A stretch of DNA of 64,000 nt from Burkholderiales bacterium (GCA_025360815.1 JANYBL010000115.1:62001-126000), one strand, 5' to 3'. Positions 1-9,376 are shown, counted from the stretch's first letter. Numbers and translations are program-made. Notes: generated by a model from the sequence alone, not told the origin.

Positions 1-423
1 AGCGGCTACCATGCCGATTTATTTAAACAAGTTGACGAAGCGCTAACGTGGTTTTACAACTGGACTAAGGCCCAAAATATCGCTAACAATGTCACCACTT
101 TTACCATGTCGGAATTTGGTCGCACGCTCACGTCAAACGGTGCCGGTAGCGACCACGGCTGGGGCGGTCATCACTTTGTGTTGGGGGGTGCGGTGAATGG
201 CGGCACTATTTATGGCGGGGCGAATGCCGGTGAAGAGTTCCCGATTGTTGCGGTAAACACGACTACTGATGTCGGGCAGGGTAGATTGTTGCCCACGACG
301 TCGGTTGATGAAGTCGGCGCCACATTGTCGAAATGGATGGGCGCGTCCACGAGCGAATTAACCACAATATTCCCGAATATCGGACGCTTCGCAAGGCCGG
401 GAGGAATGTCGTTTTTAAGTTAA
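1..423 (+). CDS. DUF1501 family protein, C-terminal part
   Basis: The reading frame is open from the first base of the window and runs 140 codons to a TAA, so the gene is cut by the window edge. The translated part carries the signature of the DUF1501 family: a TMSEFGRT segment (residues 34-41 of the fragment) followed by a DHGWGGHHFVLGG stretch and a Gly-rich loop. DUF1501 proteins belong to the alkaline-phosphatase/sulfatase-like superfamily, are usually exported through Tat, and commonly sit beside a DUF1800 gene; that partner would lie upstream of this window. The enzymatic role of the family is not settled. A strong terminator follows 48 nt after the stop. Confidence 0.85.
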   Translation, partial: SGYHADLFKQVDEALTWFYNWTKAQNIANNVTTFTMSEFGRTLTSNGAGSDHGWGGHHFVLGGAVNGGTIYGGANAGEEFPIVAVNTTTDVGQGRLLPTTSVDEVGATLSKWMGASTSELTTIFPNIGRFARPGGMSFLS

Positions 424-471
424 TTGAGCCTCGGCGTCTGGAATGCGTCGAATAATTTTTTGCTCCTTTAT

Positions 472-500
472 AAACCGCTGGCTTTTTGCAGCGGTTTTTT
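472..500 (+). terminator. Rho-independent terminator after DUF1501 gene
   Basis: A perfect 9-bp stem AAACCGCTG / CAGCGGTTT (472-480 with 489-497) closes an 8-nt loop and is followed by a run of T. It lies just downstream of the DUF1501 stop codon on the same strand. Confidence 0.85.
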
Positions 501-614
501 ATTTCACCATGACGTTAGCAGCGAATTTGGCTGACGTTCGCTGAGGATCGCCACAGCGAATTTCCCTAGGGAACAAGCAGGTTCACCATATGCCGGTGCT
601 TTCCGTAACCCGCT

Positions 615-673
615 CTGTTGAATTGCGCTGAAATTTGACCTACTGGGGGTCAAATCTAGGCGCAATTCAACAG
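615..673. repeat. Long two-step palindrome (59 nt)
   Basis: The outer arms CTGTTGAATTGCGC and GCGCAATTCAACAG (615-628 and 660-673) are perfect 14-bp complements. After a 4-nt internal loop on each side comes an inner perfect 8-bp stem ATTTGACC / GGTCAAAT (633-640 and 648-655) with a 7-nt loop. It stands in a gene-free stretch and has no T tract, so it is not an ordinary terminator. It could be a single REP/MITE-like element. The flanking 424-878 interval shows no convincing gene. Confidence 0.7.
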
Positions 674-786
674 TCTTTGCAATTGTCAGTGATCCGATTG
701 TATTTTGGTTTATTCGGATCGTCGGCAATTTTCAAAATAACTTGTTCGATTTTTTGCGCATCGTGGCCTTCATGAAATGCGGGGGC

Positions 787-823
787 AAACCAAAAGGGCG
801 CAATGATTGCGCCCTTTTGGTTT
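787..823 (-). terminator. Strong terminator after psiF-like gene
   Basis: An 18-bp perfect inverted repeat (787-804 with 806-823, centred on G805) contains AAAAGGGCGCAAT and its complement. Read on the minus strand it ends with TTTTGGTTT and lies about 55 nt beyond the stop of the psiF-like gene. It may also stop plus-strand transcription. Confidence 0.8.
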
Positions 824-878
824 GATACAGATGGCAATTTAGCGTCCACGCCACTTTTACTTGCCATTTACTTGTCAT

Positions 879-1211
879 TTATTTGCTTAGGCATTCCTTC
901 ATAAATGCTTTGCGATCGTCGCCTTTTTTACCGCCCGCTTTGGCGTCGGCATTACAAGACTTCATTTTTTCTTGTTGCGCTTTCTTTTTGTCGCTGACCG
1001 CAGCCTTGTCGGGGTTGCCGTCCTTTTTCAGACATTCCGACATAAAGGCTTTTCGTTCGGATTTGTCTTTGCCGGTTGTTTTGAAATCGGCGCTACAGGT
1101 TTTCATTTTGTTGTTTTGTGCGCTCTTGCCATCAGTCGCGGCATGGGCTGAAGTCGCTGCGATTGGGAGAGCAAGCAACATTACTACTAAGCATTTTTTA
1201 AAATTATTCAT
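879..1211 (-). CDS. psiF: PsiF-repeat periplasmic protein
   Basis: A 110-residue protein with an N-terminal signal peptide (KK, then a hydrophobic core, cleavage after AHA near residue 24). The mature part holds two copies of the PsiF repeat: MKTCSADFKTTGKDKSERKA at about 36-55 and MKSCNADAKAGGKKGDDRKA at about 83-102, each followed by FM.ECL. PsiF of E. coli is named for induction by phosphate starvation; its molecular role is unknown. The two Cys per repeat suggest disulfides in the periplasm. It is monocistronic here, with its own terminator downstream. The family assignment is firm and the function open. Confidence 0.85.
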   Translation of the reverse strand: MNNFKKCLVVMLLALPIAATSAHAATDGKSAQNNKMKTCSADFKTTGKDKSERKAFMSECLKKDGNPDKAAVSDKKKAQQEKMKSCNADAKAGGKKGDDRKAFMKECLSK

Positions 1212-1307
1212 TAATCATCTCCGAAAGTATTTAGTGGCACCTCAAGCGCTTAGTGCACGGTGAGGGTTTGGAAAAGTCCTGCAATGCTGAAAACGCGTAT
1301 TGTTCAT

Positions 1308-3497
1308 TTAGGTTGACCGCGCCAAGCCAATCACCTTAACCGATATGCCGTTGAGCGCAGCGTTGCCGGAGACAGCGTCAATATCCGCGGCGTCGCACAA
1401 ATCGTTGTAACTCACGCCAGCGTGTTCGTGTGCAAGTCCTAGGCGGGTGCCTGAACGGCTATGGCCGAAGCCATGTGGTAGCGAGACCACGCCCGGCATA
1501 AGGCGATCGGTTGCCTGTACGGCGATGTTGACTTCACCAATGGCTGAGGAAATTCGTACCACCTGACCATCTTGCAGTCCGCGGGCAGCAAGATCAATCG
1601 GATGCATCATGAGCTGATCACGCGGCTTGCCTTTAATGAGCCGATGTGAATTGTGCATCCAAGAATTATTGCTGCGAACATGGCGGCGGCCAATCATGGT
1701 TAGCGGGGCGCTACTTCGCAACGCTACGCCAAACTCTAGCACTGGCGCGGCGTTTCGCGGGAGTTCGCCTTCTGGTGGGGATGCACTGACTAGGTGGCGT
1801 TTCAGCCGCGCAACGTCGCTAATAATCGCGTCAGGCGCACAATTTATCTTGCCGTCGTGGGTTTCAAGCCGCATGTAAATTGATGGTTTGAGTGCGCCAA
1901 GATCAATCCCATGCTCGGCTTCTTTGAGCGCGCCAAATGAAATGCCGTGCGACGACTCGCCGGCTTTCAACATCACTTCGATCATGTTCGATGTTGACGT
2001 CGCAGGACGCGAATCGCGTCCTAATTTTGCGGCGAGGCGGTTGACCAATTCACCAAAAATCTCCCAGTCATAGCGTTCGTCTGCGGGTTTCGGCCACACC
2101 GCGCCATTGAAACGCGTGACATTGCGTACGGCGAACGCATTGAACACATAGTCGTAGTGGTCGTGGTTTAAATGGGAGGTAGGCGGCAAAATCAGGTCTG
2201 CGTGCCGTGTGGTTTCGTTGAGATAGATATCAATCGACACCATAAAATCGAGGGACGCCAGCGCATCATCCATCTTGCGGCCGTTCGGCGTGGATAGCAC
2301 CGGATTTCCACAAGTAGTGACCAGCGCTTTGATTTGGCCCTCGCCTTTAGTCAATATTTCCTCAGCCATCGCCGCCACTGGCAGCTCGCCGCCAGCCTCA
2401 GGCAGTTTGCTGACCCGCGAATGCCAGCGCGCATAGCTGCCCGGCTTGGTGCCGCGCCCGGTGGTGGGGATGATGGGATTCGTTGGCAAGCTGCCCCCCA
2501 CCCGATCCAAATTGCCAGTGACGATATTCATCAATTGCACCAGCCATTGATTGAGCGTGCCGAACGATTGCAAGGTGGTACCGAGGCGACCGTAGCAGAT
2601 GGCTGAGGGTGCGTGCGCAAACTCGCGGGCGATGCGACGAATGGTGGCCGCGTCAATACCCGCAACCGGCGCGGCGGCCTCGGGCGTAATGTCGGCAATG
2701 GCGGCGAGTGCGGTGCCTAGCCCGGTGAGTTTTTCAGGATGAGAAATCCGAAATAAATTTTCTGATTTCAAGACATTAATCATCGCCATCAACAGCGCCG
2801 CGTCGCCGCTGGGGCGAATGAAATGATGTTCATTGGCAATTTCGGCGGTTTCAGTACGGCGCGGATCAATTACGACTACTTTGCCACCGCGTTCTTTGAT
2901 CGCCTGCAATCGTTTCGTGACATCGGGAACGGTCATCAAACTTCCGTTCGAGGCAACTGGATTTCCACCTAAAATCAGGAAATAATCGGTGTGATCAATG
3001 TCGGGGATCGTGATCATGAACTGATGACCAAACATTAAATATGACGTCAATTGTTGCGGCAATTGATCGACCGATGTTGCGCTAAATGCGTTTTTGGTTT
3101 TTAGCACACGCACTAGCGACGGCACGCTAAACAGTGTGCCGATATTGTGCACGGACGGATTACCCGCGTAAAAGCCGACGGCATTGTCGCCATGCTGTAA
3201 GTTCACCTCGGACAGTTTTTGGGCAGCCAAATCAAAAGCCTCGTCCCATGAAATGGTCCGCCATTCTGCATGGCCATTGGAGCCGATTATTTTTTTGAGC
3301 GGCTGGCGCAAGCGGTTCTCATCTTCGTATAAATCTTTAATCGCAACGCCCTTCGGGCAAATATGGCCGCGGCTAAACGGGTCGGCCTCATCGCCGCGAA
3401 TACTGACGATGTTGTTGCCTTCAATTTTCATTTCTAGACCGCAGATTGCCTCGCACAAGTGGCAAGCCCGATAGACTGTTCTTAGCGTGTTTTTCAT
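1308..3497 (-). CDS. Molybdopterin-dependent oxidoreductase, FdhF/BisC-like
   Basis: A 729-residue protein. The N-terminus has the [4Fe-4S] motif C12-x2-C15-x3-C19 with a fourth Cys in HICPKG (C47), followed by the molybdopterin oxidoreductase domain and, in the last 120 residues, a dinucleotide-binding domain with the MHPIDLAARGLQDGQVV pattern typical of MGD enzymes. There is no twin-arginine signal and no transmembrane segment, so it should be cytoplasmic. It resembles the assimilatory, formate-dehydrogenase-like branch; the substrate cannot be read from the sequence. It begins 3 nt after mntP stops, so the two are probably co-transcribed. No electron-transfer subunit or cofactor-maturation gene lies nearby. 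Confidence 0.8.
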   Translation of the reverse strand: MKNTLRTVYRACHLCEAICGLEMKIEGNNIVSIRGDEADPFSRGHICPKGVAIKDLYEDENRLRQPLKKIIGSNGHAEWRTISWDEAFDLAAQKLSEVNLQHGDNAVGFYAGNPSVHNIGTLFSVPSLVRVLKTKNAFSATSVDQLPQQLTSYLMFGHQFMITIPDIDHTDYFLILGGNPVASNGSLMTVPDVTKRLQAIKERGGKVVVIDPRRTETAEIANEHHFIRPSGDAALLMAMINVLKSENLFRISHPEKLTGLGTALAAIADITPEAAAPVAGIDAATIRRIAREFAHAPSAICYGRLGTTLQSFGTLNQWLVQLMNIVTGNLDRVGGSLPTNPIIPTTGRGTKPGSYARWHSRVSKLPEAGGELPVAAMAEEILTKGEGQIKALVTTCGNPVLSTPNGRKMDDALASLDFMVSIDIYLNETTRHADLILPPTSHLNHDHYDYVFNAFAVRNVTRFNGAVWPKPADERYDWEIFGELVNRLAAKLGRDSRPATSTSNMIEVMLKAGESSHGISFGALKEAEHGIDLGALKPSIYMRLETHDGKINCAPDAIISDVARLKRHLVSASPPEGELPRNAAPVLEFGVALRSSAPLTMIGRRHVRSNNSWMHNSHRLIKGKPRDQLMMHPIDLAARGLQDGQVVRISSAIGEVNIAVQATDRLMPGVVSLPHGFGHSRSGTRLGLAHEHAGVSYNDLCDAADIDAVSGNAALNGISVKVIGLARST

Positions 3498-3500
3498 GAG

Positions 3501-4076
3501 CTAACTTCCAAAAATGAATGGGACCAAAAGTGGCCAAAACAAAATTTTGCAACCAATTACAATCAATACTAGGCCGCCAGATGCCTCCGCATATCGCGCA
3601 ACGGATTTCCCCATCCGCGCACCGAACCAAACTGCTGGCAAACAAAGCGCAAACGTGATGACGCCAATAAATGCGACGGTGGCAACAAGCCCTGTTTGCA
3701 ACAGCGAAAATGATACGCCGACTGCGAACGCATCCAAGCTGGTGGCGATAGCGAGCACGAAAAGCTTGTTTGCCCTAAATGGCGAATGTATTCTCTCCGC
3801 CGCCGCGTCCCGGGATTCAACAATCATCTTTACGCCCAGCGCCAACAAAACGACGAAGGCGATGAGGCCGCCATAGGCGTCAACCCATTGGGCAATGGAG
3901 AGGCCCAGCAAATAGCCTAGCAGCGGCATAATAGCTTGAAAAAAACCGAAATATGCCGCCATTTTGAACGCATCGCGCAGCCGCAATTGTTTGACCGATA
4001 AGCCGCTGGCAATTGAGACAGCAACGGCGTCCATCGCGAGCCCGATGGCGGTCAGCGTTAACTCGGCAATATTCAT
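3501..4076 (-). CDS. mntP: Manganese efflux pump MntP
   Basis: A 191-residue polytopic membrane protein of the usual MntP length, with about six hydrophobic segments arranged as two related halves. Each half carries the family's conserved acidic motif: AMDAVAVSIASG near residues 14-25 and SLDAFAVGVSFS near 113-124. MntP exports Mn2+ and protects against manganese overload. It sits 17 nt downstream of the LD-carboxypeptidase gene and 3 nt upstream of the molybdopterin oxidoreductase. No yybP-ykoY-type manganese riboswitch can be expected in so short a gap, so regulation must come from further upstream if it exists. Confidence 0.9.
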   Translation of the reverse strand: MNIAELTLTAIGLAMDAVAVSIASGLSVKQLRLRDAFKMAAYFGFFQAIMPLLGYLLGLSIAQWVDAYGGLIAFVVLLALGVKMIVESRDAAAERIHSPFRANKLFVLAIATSLDAFAVGVSFSLLQTGLVATVAFIGVITFALCLPAVWFGARMGKSVARYAEASGGLVLIVIGCKILFWPLLVPFIFGS

Positions 4077-4093
4077 CGATGCCTCATCGAGGA

Positions 4094-5098
4094 CTAATAA
4101 CTAAGCGAAAACGCATCAGGCGCAATGTCCAATATTGCCTGGCCACCATACGGAATCGTCAATTTTTTCGCCACGTGGCCGAACGGTAGGCCGGTGAGAA
4201 CTGGGTAGGGCAGTAGCGTGCGTAGCGTTTCGACGACATGTTCCATGGTGTAAGCAAAGCGGCCGGAGCTTGGAACGCAGTCGGTGAAATCTGCGACGAT
4301 AATCGCTTTTTGTTTTTGCAAAATGCCCGCGTGGTAGAGCTGCAAAAATTGCCGTTCAACCGCGTAAGGCTCTTCACCAATTTCTTCAAAAAATAAAATA
4401 CCGCCATCCAGTTCGGGCATAAATGGGGTGCCAACAAGGTGCGCGAAAAGCGAAAGGTTGCTACCCCAAATCGGTCCGGTCAGGGTTTGCGGGAGATAGT
4501 CGTGGACGCAACTGATTGCGCCCGTACTGACGGGATCGCCTTGTAGGGCGGGCCAGCAATGCGCTGCCATGAAGGCGTGGTCTGCAGCGTATTTTGTATG
4601 CTTGGATTCTGGAACGAAGCGGGAAACAGTTGTAGGATCTTGTTCGGCATCCGTTTTTAAATCTGCGCGCCAATCGAAGTCTGTTGCGGAGCCGGGGCCG
4701 GCAAAAGTAATGAGGTCTGCCCGTGCCAATGCGGCTAAATTAAACGCCGTGAAATCGCTGAATCCGCAGAATATCTTGCGTGATGCAGCGACTGCCGACC
4801 AGTCAATGCCAGGCAGCAATCGCGTGAACCCGTAACCGCCGCGAGACATCATCATTGCATCAACGGCAGGATCAGCTAACATCGCGTGAAAGCTGGCCAA
4901 TCGCTCAGCGTCAGTGCCGGCAAAATAGCGCCACTCGTGCAACGTTTCTGGCGCGGTGACTACGTTGTAGCCAAATGACCGGAGTGTGCGAACGCCGGCC
5001 TCATGACGATCAAGACTCAATGCACCGGATGGCGAAAAAATGCCAATTGTTGCGCCGGGTTTTAATTGGACTGGTTTAGAAAACGATAAATTCGGCAT
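4094..5098 (-). CDS. ldcA: LD-carboxypeptidase (S66 family), LdcA-like
   Basis: A 334-residue serine peptidase of family S66. The nucleophile elbow CGFSDFTAF puts the catalytic Ser at about residue 114, and SRGGYGFTRLL at 85-95 is the conserved oxyanion-side loop. The Glu and His of the triad lie in the EEIGEEPY region and in GLPFGHVAKK near the C-terminus. LdcA removes the terminal D-Ala from murein tetrapeptides in the cytoplasm during peptidoglycan recycling. MccF-type immunity proteins share the fold, so a role against a toxic peptide nucleotide cannot be excluded, but the motifs and length fit LdcA. It lies 37 nt downstream of maeB. Confidence 0.85.
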   Translation of the reverse strand: MPNLSFSKPVQLKPGATIGIFSPSGALSLDRHEAGVRTLRSFGYNVVTAPETLHEWRYFAGTDAERLASFHAMLADPAVDAMMMSRGGYGFTRLLPGIDWSAVAASRKIFCGFSDFTAFNLAALARADLITFAGPGSATDFDWRADLKTDAEQDPTTVSRFVPESKHTKYAADHAFMAAHCWPALQGDPVSTGAISCVHDYLPQTLTGPIWGSNLSLFAHLVGTPFMPELDGGILFFEEIGEEPYAVERQFLQLYHAGILQKQKAIIVADFTDCVPSSGRFAYTMEHVVETLRTLLPYPVLTGLPFGHVAKKLTIPYGGQAILDIAPDAFSLSY

Positions 5099-5135
5099 CC
5101 TTGATTCCGGCGAAAATTAACGCAACGTTTGATCT

Positions 5136-7412
5136 TTAGCGGCGCAACGCTTGCGCGTCCACGACCGCCAATGCTGTCATGTTGATGATCCTGCGCACTG
5201 TTGCGGTGGGTGTGACGATATGCACCGGCATCGCCGAGCCGAGCAAAATGGGCCCGATCGTGATCCCGCCGCCAGATGCTGTTTTCAATAAGTTAAACGA
5301 AATATTGGCGGCATCCAGCGTTGGCATAATCAACAAATTGGCATCACCTTTTAAACGTGAACTTGGCATCGCGCGATTCCGAACATCGACCGACAATGCC
5401 GCGTCACCATGCATTTCGCCATCGACTTCAAGGTCGGGTGCCTGGTCATTGATCAGCGCCAGGGCATCGCGCATTTTGATGGCAGAAGGCTCGTTGGATG
5501 AACCAAAGCTTGAATGCGAAAGTAGTGCCGCTTTGGGCGTCACACCAAACCGTCGCATCTCTTCCGCTGCCAAAATAGTCATCTCAGCAATTTGCTCCGG
5601 TGTCGGATCCGGGTTGACATAGGTATCGCAGATAAACACGGTACGCGTTGGCATCATCAGCACGTTCATGGCATACATATGCTTTACGCCGACACGTCGG
5701 CCGATCACTTGATCAACATAATGCAGGTGAAGCGCATGGGTGCCGAAGGTGCCGCAAATCATGCCGTCGGCATGACCTTTGTGCATCATCATTGCGCCGA
5801 TTAAGGTAAGCCGACGGCGCATCTCTATTTTGGCATATTGCTCTGAGACCCCACGCCTGGCGGTGAGTTTGTAATATTCCTGCCAGTAATCGCGATAACG
5901 CGCATCGTATTCGGGGTTAATGATTTCAACATCCACGCCAATCTTCATGCGCAAGCCAAATTTTTCAATCCGCTTCTCAATGATTGCTGGGCGGCCAATC
6001 AAAATCGGTTTGGCGAGCCCCTCATCAATCACCACCTGGACCGCACGCATGACGCGCTCATCTTCGCCTTCAGCATAGACAATTCGCTTCGGCGCCTGCT
6101 TTGCTTTCGAGAACACCGGCTTCATAATTAGGCCGGATTGATACACAAACTGATCCAAGCGCTGCATATACGCAGGCCAATCGGTGATTGGGCTGGTCGC
6201 GACCCCGCTGTCCATGGCAGCTTTGGCGACGGCAGGTGCCACCTTGGCAATCAAGCGCGGGTCGAACGGCTTGGGAATCAGATAGTCTTTGCCAAAGCCG
6301 GATGCGTTTTCGCCATAAGCCATCGCGACAATATCGGATTGCTCGGATTGCGCCAGCTCGGCGATGGCTAACACCGCTGCTAATTTCATTTGTTCATTAA
6401 TCGTCGTTGCGCCCACATCGAGCGCCCCACGGAAAATAAACGGGAAGCACAACACGTTATTGACCTGATTCGGATAATCTGAACGGCCGGTTGCGATGAC
6501 TGCGTCCGAACGCACTTCGCGCACTTCTTCAGGCGTAATCTCTGGTGTTGGATTCGCGAGCGCCATGATGAGCGGATTTGCGGCCATCTGTTTGACCATC
6601 TCTTTTTTCAGCACCCCGCCAGCGGATAGCCCCAAAAACACGTCGGCATCGGCAATCACGTCGCCAAGCTTTCGCGCCGGCGTATCTTGTGCGTAGCGCG
6701 CTTTGTTAGGGTCCATTTCCGCGAGACGCCCGGCGTAAACAACACCCGCAATATCAGTGACCCAAATATTCGACATCTTTGCGCCAAGTGCCACCAGCAT
6801 ATCTAAACACGCCAATGCGGCCGCACCTGCGCCGGAGACCACCAGTTTTACGTCGCTAATATTTTTGCCCACGACTTTCAAGCCGTTCACAAACGCCGCG
6901 CCAACGATGATTGCTGTGCCGTGCTGGTCGTCATGAAAAACAGGGATCTTCATTCGCTCACGACATTTGCGTTCAACATAAAAGCATTCTGGTGCTTTGA
7001 TGTCTTCCAAATTAATGCCACCAAATGTTGGTTCCAGCGCACAAATAATATCGACCAATTTATCGGGATCGAGCTCGTTGACTTCGATATCAAACACATC
7101 AATGCCGGCAAATTTTTTAAACAGCACAGCCTTGCCTTCCATCACCGGCTTGGCGGCGAGTGGGCCAATATTGCCTAGACCAAGCACGGCCGTGCCATTT
7201 GTAATGACGGCAACCAAATTGCCGCGTGCTGTGTAGTGGCGCACATCCGCAGGATTTTCGGCAATTGCTTCGCAAACGGCTGCTACGCCGGGCGTATACG
7301 CCAGCCCCAAATCGCGCTGGGTAGCGAGTGGTTTGGTCGCTGAAATTTCGAGCTTGCCGGGGGTAGGCCAACGATGATATTCGAGTGCGTTTTGTTTCAA
7401 ATCGTCAAGCAT
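5136..7412 (-). CDS. maeB: NADP-dependent malic enzyme with phosphotransacetylase-like domain
   Basis: A 758-residue two-domain protein of standard MaeB length. Residues 1-430 form the malic enzyme: [16 protein letters not shown] holds the catalytic Tyr, [20 protein letters not shown] is the metal-binding signature, and [16 protein letters not shown] is the dinucleotide-binding loop. Residues about 430-758 form a phosphotransacetylase-like domain ([16 protein letters not shown] through a Gly-rich C-terminal region) that in E. coli MaeB is regulatory, sensing acetyl-CoA. It converts malate to pyruvate and CO2 with NADPH production. It is the first gene of the leftward group and faces the ArsR-type regulator across a 263-nt gap. 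Confidence 0.95.
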   Translation of the reverse strand: MLDDLKQNALEYHRWPTPGKLEISATKPLATQRDLGLAYTPGVAAVCEAIAENPADVRHYTARGNLVAVITNGTAVLGLGNIGPLAAKPVMEGKAVLFKKFAGIDVFDIEVNELDPDKLVDIICALEPTFGGINLEDIKAPECFYVERKCRERMKIPVFHDDQHGTAIIVGAAFVNGLKVVGKNISDVKLVVSGAGAAALACLDMLVALGAKMSNIWVTDIAGVVYAGRLAEMDPNKARYAQDTPARKLGDVIADADVFLGLSAGGVLKKEMVKQMAANPLIMALANPTPEITPEEVREVRSDAVIATGRSDYPNQVNNVLCFPFIFRGALDVGATTINEQMKLAAVLAIAELAQSEQSDIVAMAYGENASGFGKDYLIPKPFDPRLIAKVAPAVAKAAMDSGVATSPITDWPAYMQRLDQFVYQSGLIMKPVFSKAKQAPKRIVYAEGEDERVMRAVQVVIDEGLAKPILIGRPAIIEKRIEKFGLRMKIGVDVEIINPEYDARYRDYWQEYYKLTARRGVSEQYAKIEMRRRLTLIGAMMMHKGHADGMICGTFGTHALHLHYVDQVIGRRVGVKHMYAMNVLMMPTRTVFICDTYVNPDPTPEQIAEMTILAAEEMRRFGVTPKAALLSHSSFGSSNEPSAIKMRDALALINDQAPDLEVDGEMHGDAALSVDVRNRAMPSSRLKGDANLLIMPTLDAANISFNLLKTASGGGITIGPILLGSAMPVHIVTPTATVRRIINMTALAVVDAQALRR

Positions 7413-7640
7413 GAAAACTCCGGCGTATTAATGAATGATAGTGGATGTTGAAGCGAGGGCTGTCCGGTGGCATTCCATCTCGCCACTTCGCGTGTGCTCG
7501 TCAGTCCATTTCACCTAAAGTTTAACATGGGCATTGCTCGCAACTTTATGCAAATCTCTCATATGCGTTTAGCCGTAATAAATGCTGAATGCGTTGGCCA
7601 AACCAAGCGGCCCCAAAACATAAAAGTTGCGCGGAAATGC

Positions 7641-7675
7641 TTGACAATCAAAACAATATAACTAATTATATCGAT
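7641..7675 (+). promoter_or_regulatory. Sigma-70 promoter with operator-like palindrome before arsR-type gene
   Basis: A perfect -35 TTGACA (7641-7646) stands 17 nt before an AATTAT -10 (7664-7669). The start of transcription would fall at or beside the ATG at 7676, and no Shine-Dalgarno sequence precedes that ATG, so the transcript may be leaderless. An inverted repeat ATATAA-N4-TTATAT (7656-7671) overlaps the -10, as expected for an autorepressed ArsR-family gene. Confidence 0.6.
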
Positions 7676-7984
7676 ATGAACAAAGACTATACAAAAGCCA
7701 TCCCACCCGCGTGGCGTAATTTTGCCAAGGTTTTTATTGCGCTTGGTGATGAGCATCGTCAGCGCATTATGTTGACCTTTGAGGCGGGCGAGCAACTCAA
7801 TGTGGGGCAGATTGTTGAGGTTTCCACGCTGTCGCGCTCCGCAGTTTCGCATCACCTCAAAATCTTACGTGAAGCCGGTGTTTTGGATAGCGAAAAGAGA
7901 GGCAAAGAGGTCTATTTCTGGCTCAATAAAAAGCCGATCAAGGAATCGTTGCAAGCAGTGCTGGATTACGTAAAGTCGCAATAG
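7676..7984 (+). CDS. ArsR/SmtB-family winged-helix repressor
   Basis: A 102-residue protein with the ArsR winged-helix layout: ALGDEHRQRIMLTF (helices 1-2), the recognition helix LSRSAVSHHLKILREAGV, and the wing VLDSEKRGKEVYFWL. There is no CxC metal site in helix 3 and only sparse Cys, so it is not an obvious ArsR or CadC metal sensor; it may respond to another signal. The start at 7676 was chosen because the conserved domain begins soon after and a good promoter lies immediately upstream. An ATG at 7637 would add 13 residues but would put the -35 box inside the gene. It probably controls itself and the following amidohydrolase. Confidence 0.85.
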   Translation: MNKDYTKAIPPAWRNFAKVFIALGDEHRQRIMLTFEAGEQLNVGQIVEVSTLSRSAVSHHLKILREAGVLDSEKRGKEVYFWLNKKPIKESLQAVLDYVKSQ

Positions 7985-8010
7985 GTTTCTGCAAACAAGC
8001 AAAAAAGTTA

Positions 8011-8050
8011 CGCTATATAACGAAATAATTAAATATTTAGTCGTATAGCG
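8011..8050 (+). promoter_or_regulatory. Operator-like inverted repeat upstream of amidohydrolase
   Basis: The arms CGCTATA and TATAGCG (8011-8017 and 8044-8050) enclose a very AT-rich core containing ATATAACGAA. The sequence ATATAAC also opens the palindrome over the arsR-type promoter at 7656-7662, so the same repressor could bind both. That link is inference. It lies 37 nt before the amidohydrolase start. Confidence 0.45.
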
Positions 8051-8087
8051 CAAAGAATTCAAAAAATTCAAAGAACCCAACGCGGCC

Positions 8088-9362
8088 ATGATGAATCGAC
8101 GTGATTTTCTAGCGAGCCTATGCCTTTGCTGCCTAAGCGGTGCAGCCGATGCGTTGCCTTTCCGCAAGGACGAAGGCGCGGGATGGATGAATACTTGCAA
8201 GTCGGGTTTACCTGATCACTTGCGCAATCATCCGCTAGTTGCAGCGGCGTGGAGCGGACTCAACCCTGCGTTAGTATGGGATGTGCATACGCACCTGCTG
8301 GGCGATGGCGCGTCCGGTAGCGACTGCTGGATAAGCCCCAAAATGCAGTCGATTATCTACCCCCAACAATTTATGCAGCGCCAATTTTTTGAAAACGGCG
8401 GCTGCGTTGATGGTGAGCGTGGCAATCCCGGTGGGCAGGGTAACCTAGAGGGCGGATTAGATGACGCGTATTTAGGACGATTAGCCCATCTGATCGATGA
8501 ATTTCCGATGGGGGCTGGTGCAATGTTGTTCGCTTTTGACCATACCTATACGGAAGACGGCAGCAAAGATTTGTCACGCGCTGCCTTTCACGTGCCGAAC
8601 CTTCACGCGATCAACATCGCCAAGCGTTTCCCCGGACGTTTCCGTGCAGTGGCTTCAATTCACCCCTATCGCCTCGACGCAGTGGCGGAATTAAAACTGG
8701 CCGCCGCCAACGGTGTCGTGGCGATTAAGTGGCTTCCTTCGGCCATGGGCATCGACCCGGCATCACCGCGCTGCGATCTTTTCTACGAGGCCATGGCCAA
8801 CCTTAAGCTTCCGCTTATTACTCACGCCGGGCAAGAGCGAGCCGTGAAGGGCGCGCATCAGCAGCATTTTGGTAACCCGCTTAAGCTGCGTCGTGCGCTT
8901 GATCACGGCGTGCGGGTAGTCGTCGCGCATTGTGCGAGCATGGGTGAGGATCGTGATTTGGATCGCGGCAGCAACGGAAAATACGTCGAAAGCTTTGAAT
9001 TGTTTGCGCGATTGATGGCTGATTCACGTTACGAAAAAAACCTGAATGCTGATATTTCTGCGCTGCCGCAAATAAATCGTGCGCATTATTTGGTGAAAAT
9101 TATTGAGCGCCCTGAGTGGCATGACAGGCTGCTGAACGGATCGGATTATCCGCTGCCTGGTGTTATTCCGCTATTTTCAGTCGACCTGTTTGTGGAAAAG
9201 GGCTGGCTCGCGAAAGGCGATGCCACGGTACTGAAACAAATTCGAGAATACAATCCGTTGTTGTTTGATTTCGTCTTGAAGCGCAGCGCTCGAGTCGGCG
9301 GCAAAAAATTGAGTGACTGTATATTTGAGACTGCAAAGCGTTTTAAACCTATTGAAATTTGA
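8088..9362 (+). CDS. Exported amidohydrolase-family metalloenzyme
   Basis: A 424-residue protein. Two ATG codons in tandem (8088, 8091) precede RRDFLASLCLCCLSGAA, a short twin-arginine signal, so the mature enzyme is probably periplasmic or membrane-attached. The rest matches the amidohydrolase-2 (TIM-barrel) pattern: VWDVHTHLLGDG with the HxH metal motif near residue 64, a His in LITHAGQERAV, VVVAHCASMGED, and the final catalytic Asp in LLNGSDYPLPG. Relatives hydrolyse or decarboxylate carboxylated or cyclic substrates; the substrate here is unknown. The gene follows the ArsR-type regulator by 103 nt and ends 14 nt before the MFS-acyltransferase start. Confidence 0.75.
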   Translation: MMNRRDFLASLCLCCLSGAADALPFRKDEGAGWMNTCKSGLPDHLRNHPLVAAAWSGLNPALVWDVHTHLLGDGASGSDCWISPKMQSIIYPQQFMQRQFFENGGCVDGERGNPGGQGNLEGGLDDAYLGRLAHLIDEFPMGAGAMLFAFDHTYTEDGSKDLSRAAFHVPNLHAINIAKRFPGRFRAVASIHPYRLDAVAELKLAAANGVVAIKWLPSAMGIDPASPRCDLFYEAMANLKLPLITHAGQERAVKGAHQQHFGNPLKLRRALDHGVRVVVAHCASMGEDRDLDRGSNGKYVESFELFARLMADSRYEKNLNADISALPQINRAHYLVKIIERPEWHDRLLNGSDYPLPGVIPLFSVDLFVEKGWLAKGDATVLKQIREYNPLLFDFVLKRSARVGGKKLSDCIFETAKRFKPIEI

Positions 9363-9376
9363 TCATCGAGGAACAC

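Noticed and set aside
667-867. 66-codon minus-strand frame
   Set aside because: It spans the strong terminator at 787-823 and ends inside the long palindrome; no ribosome site or family resemblance.
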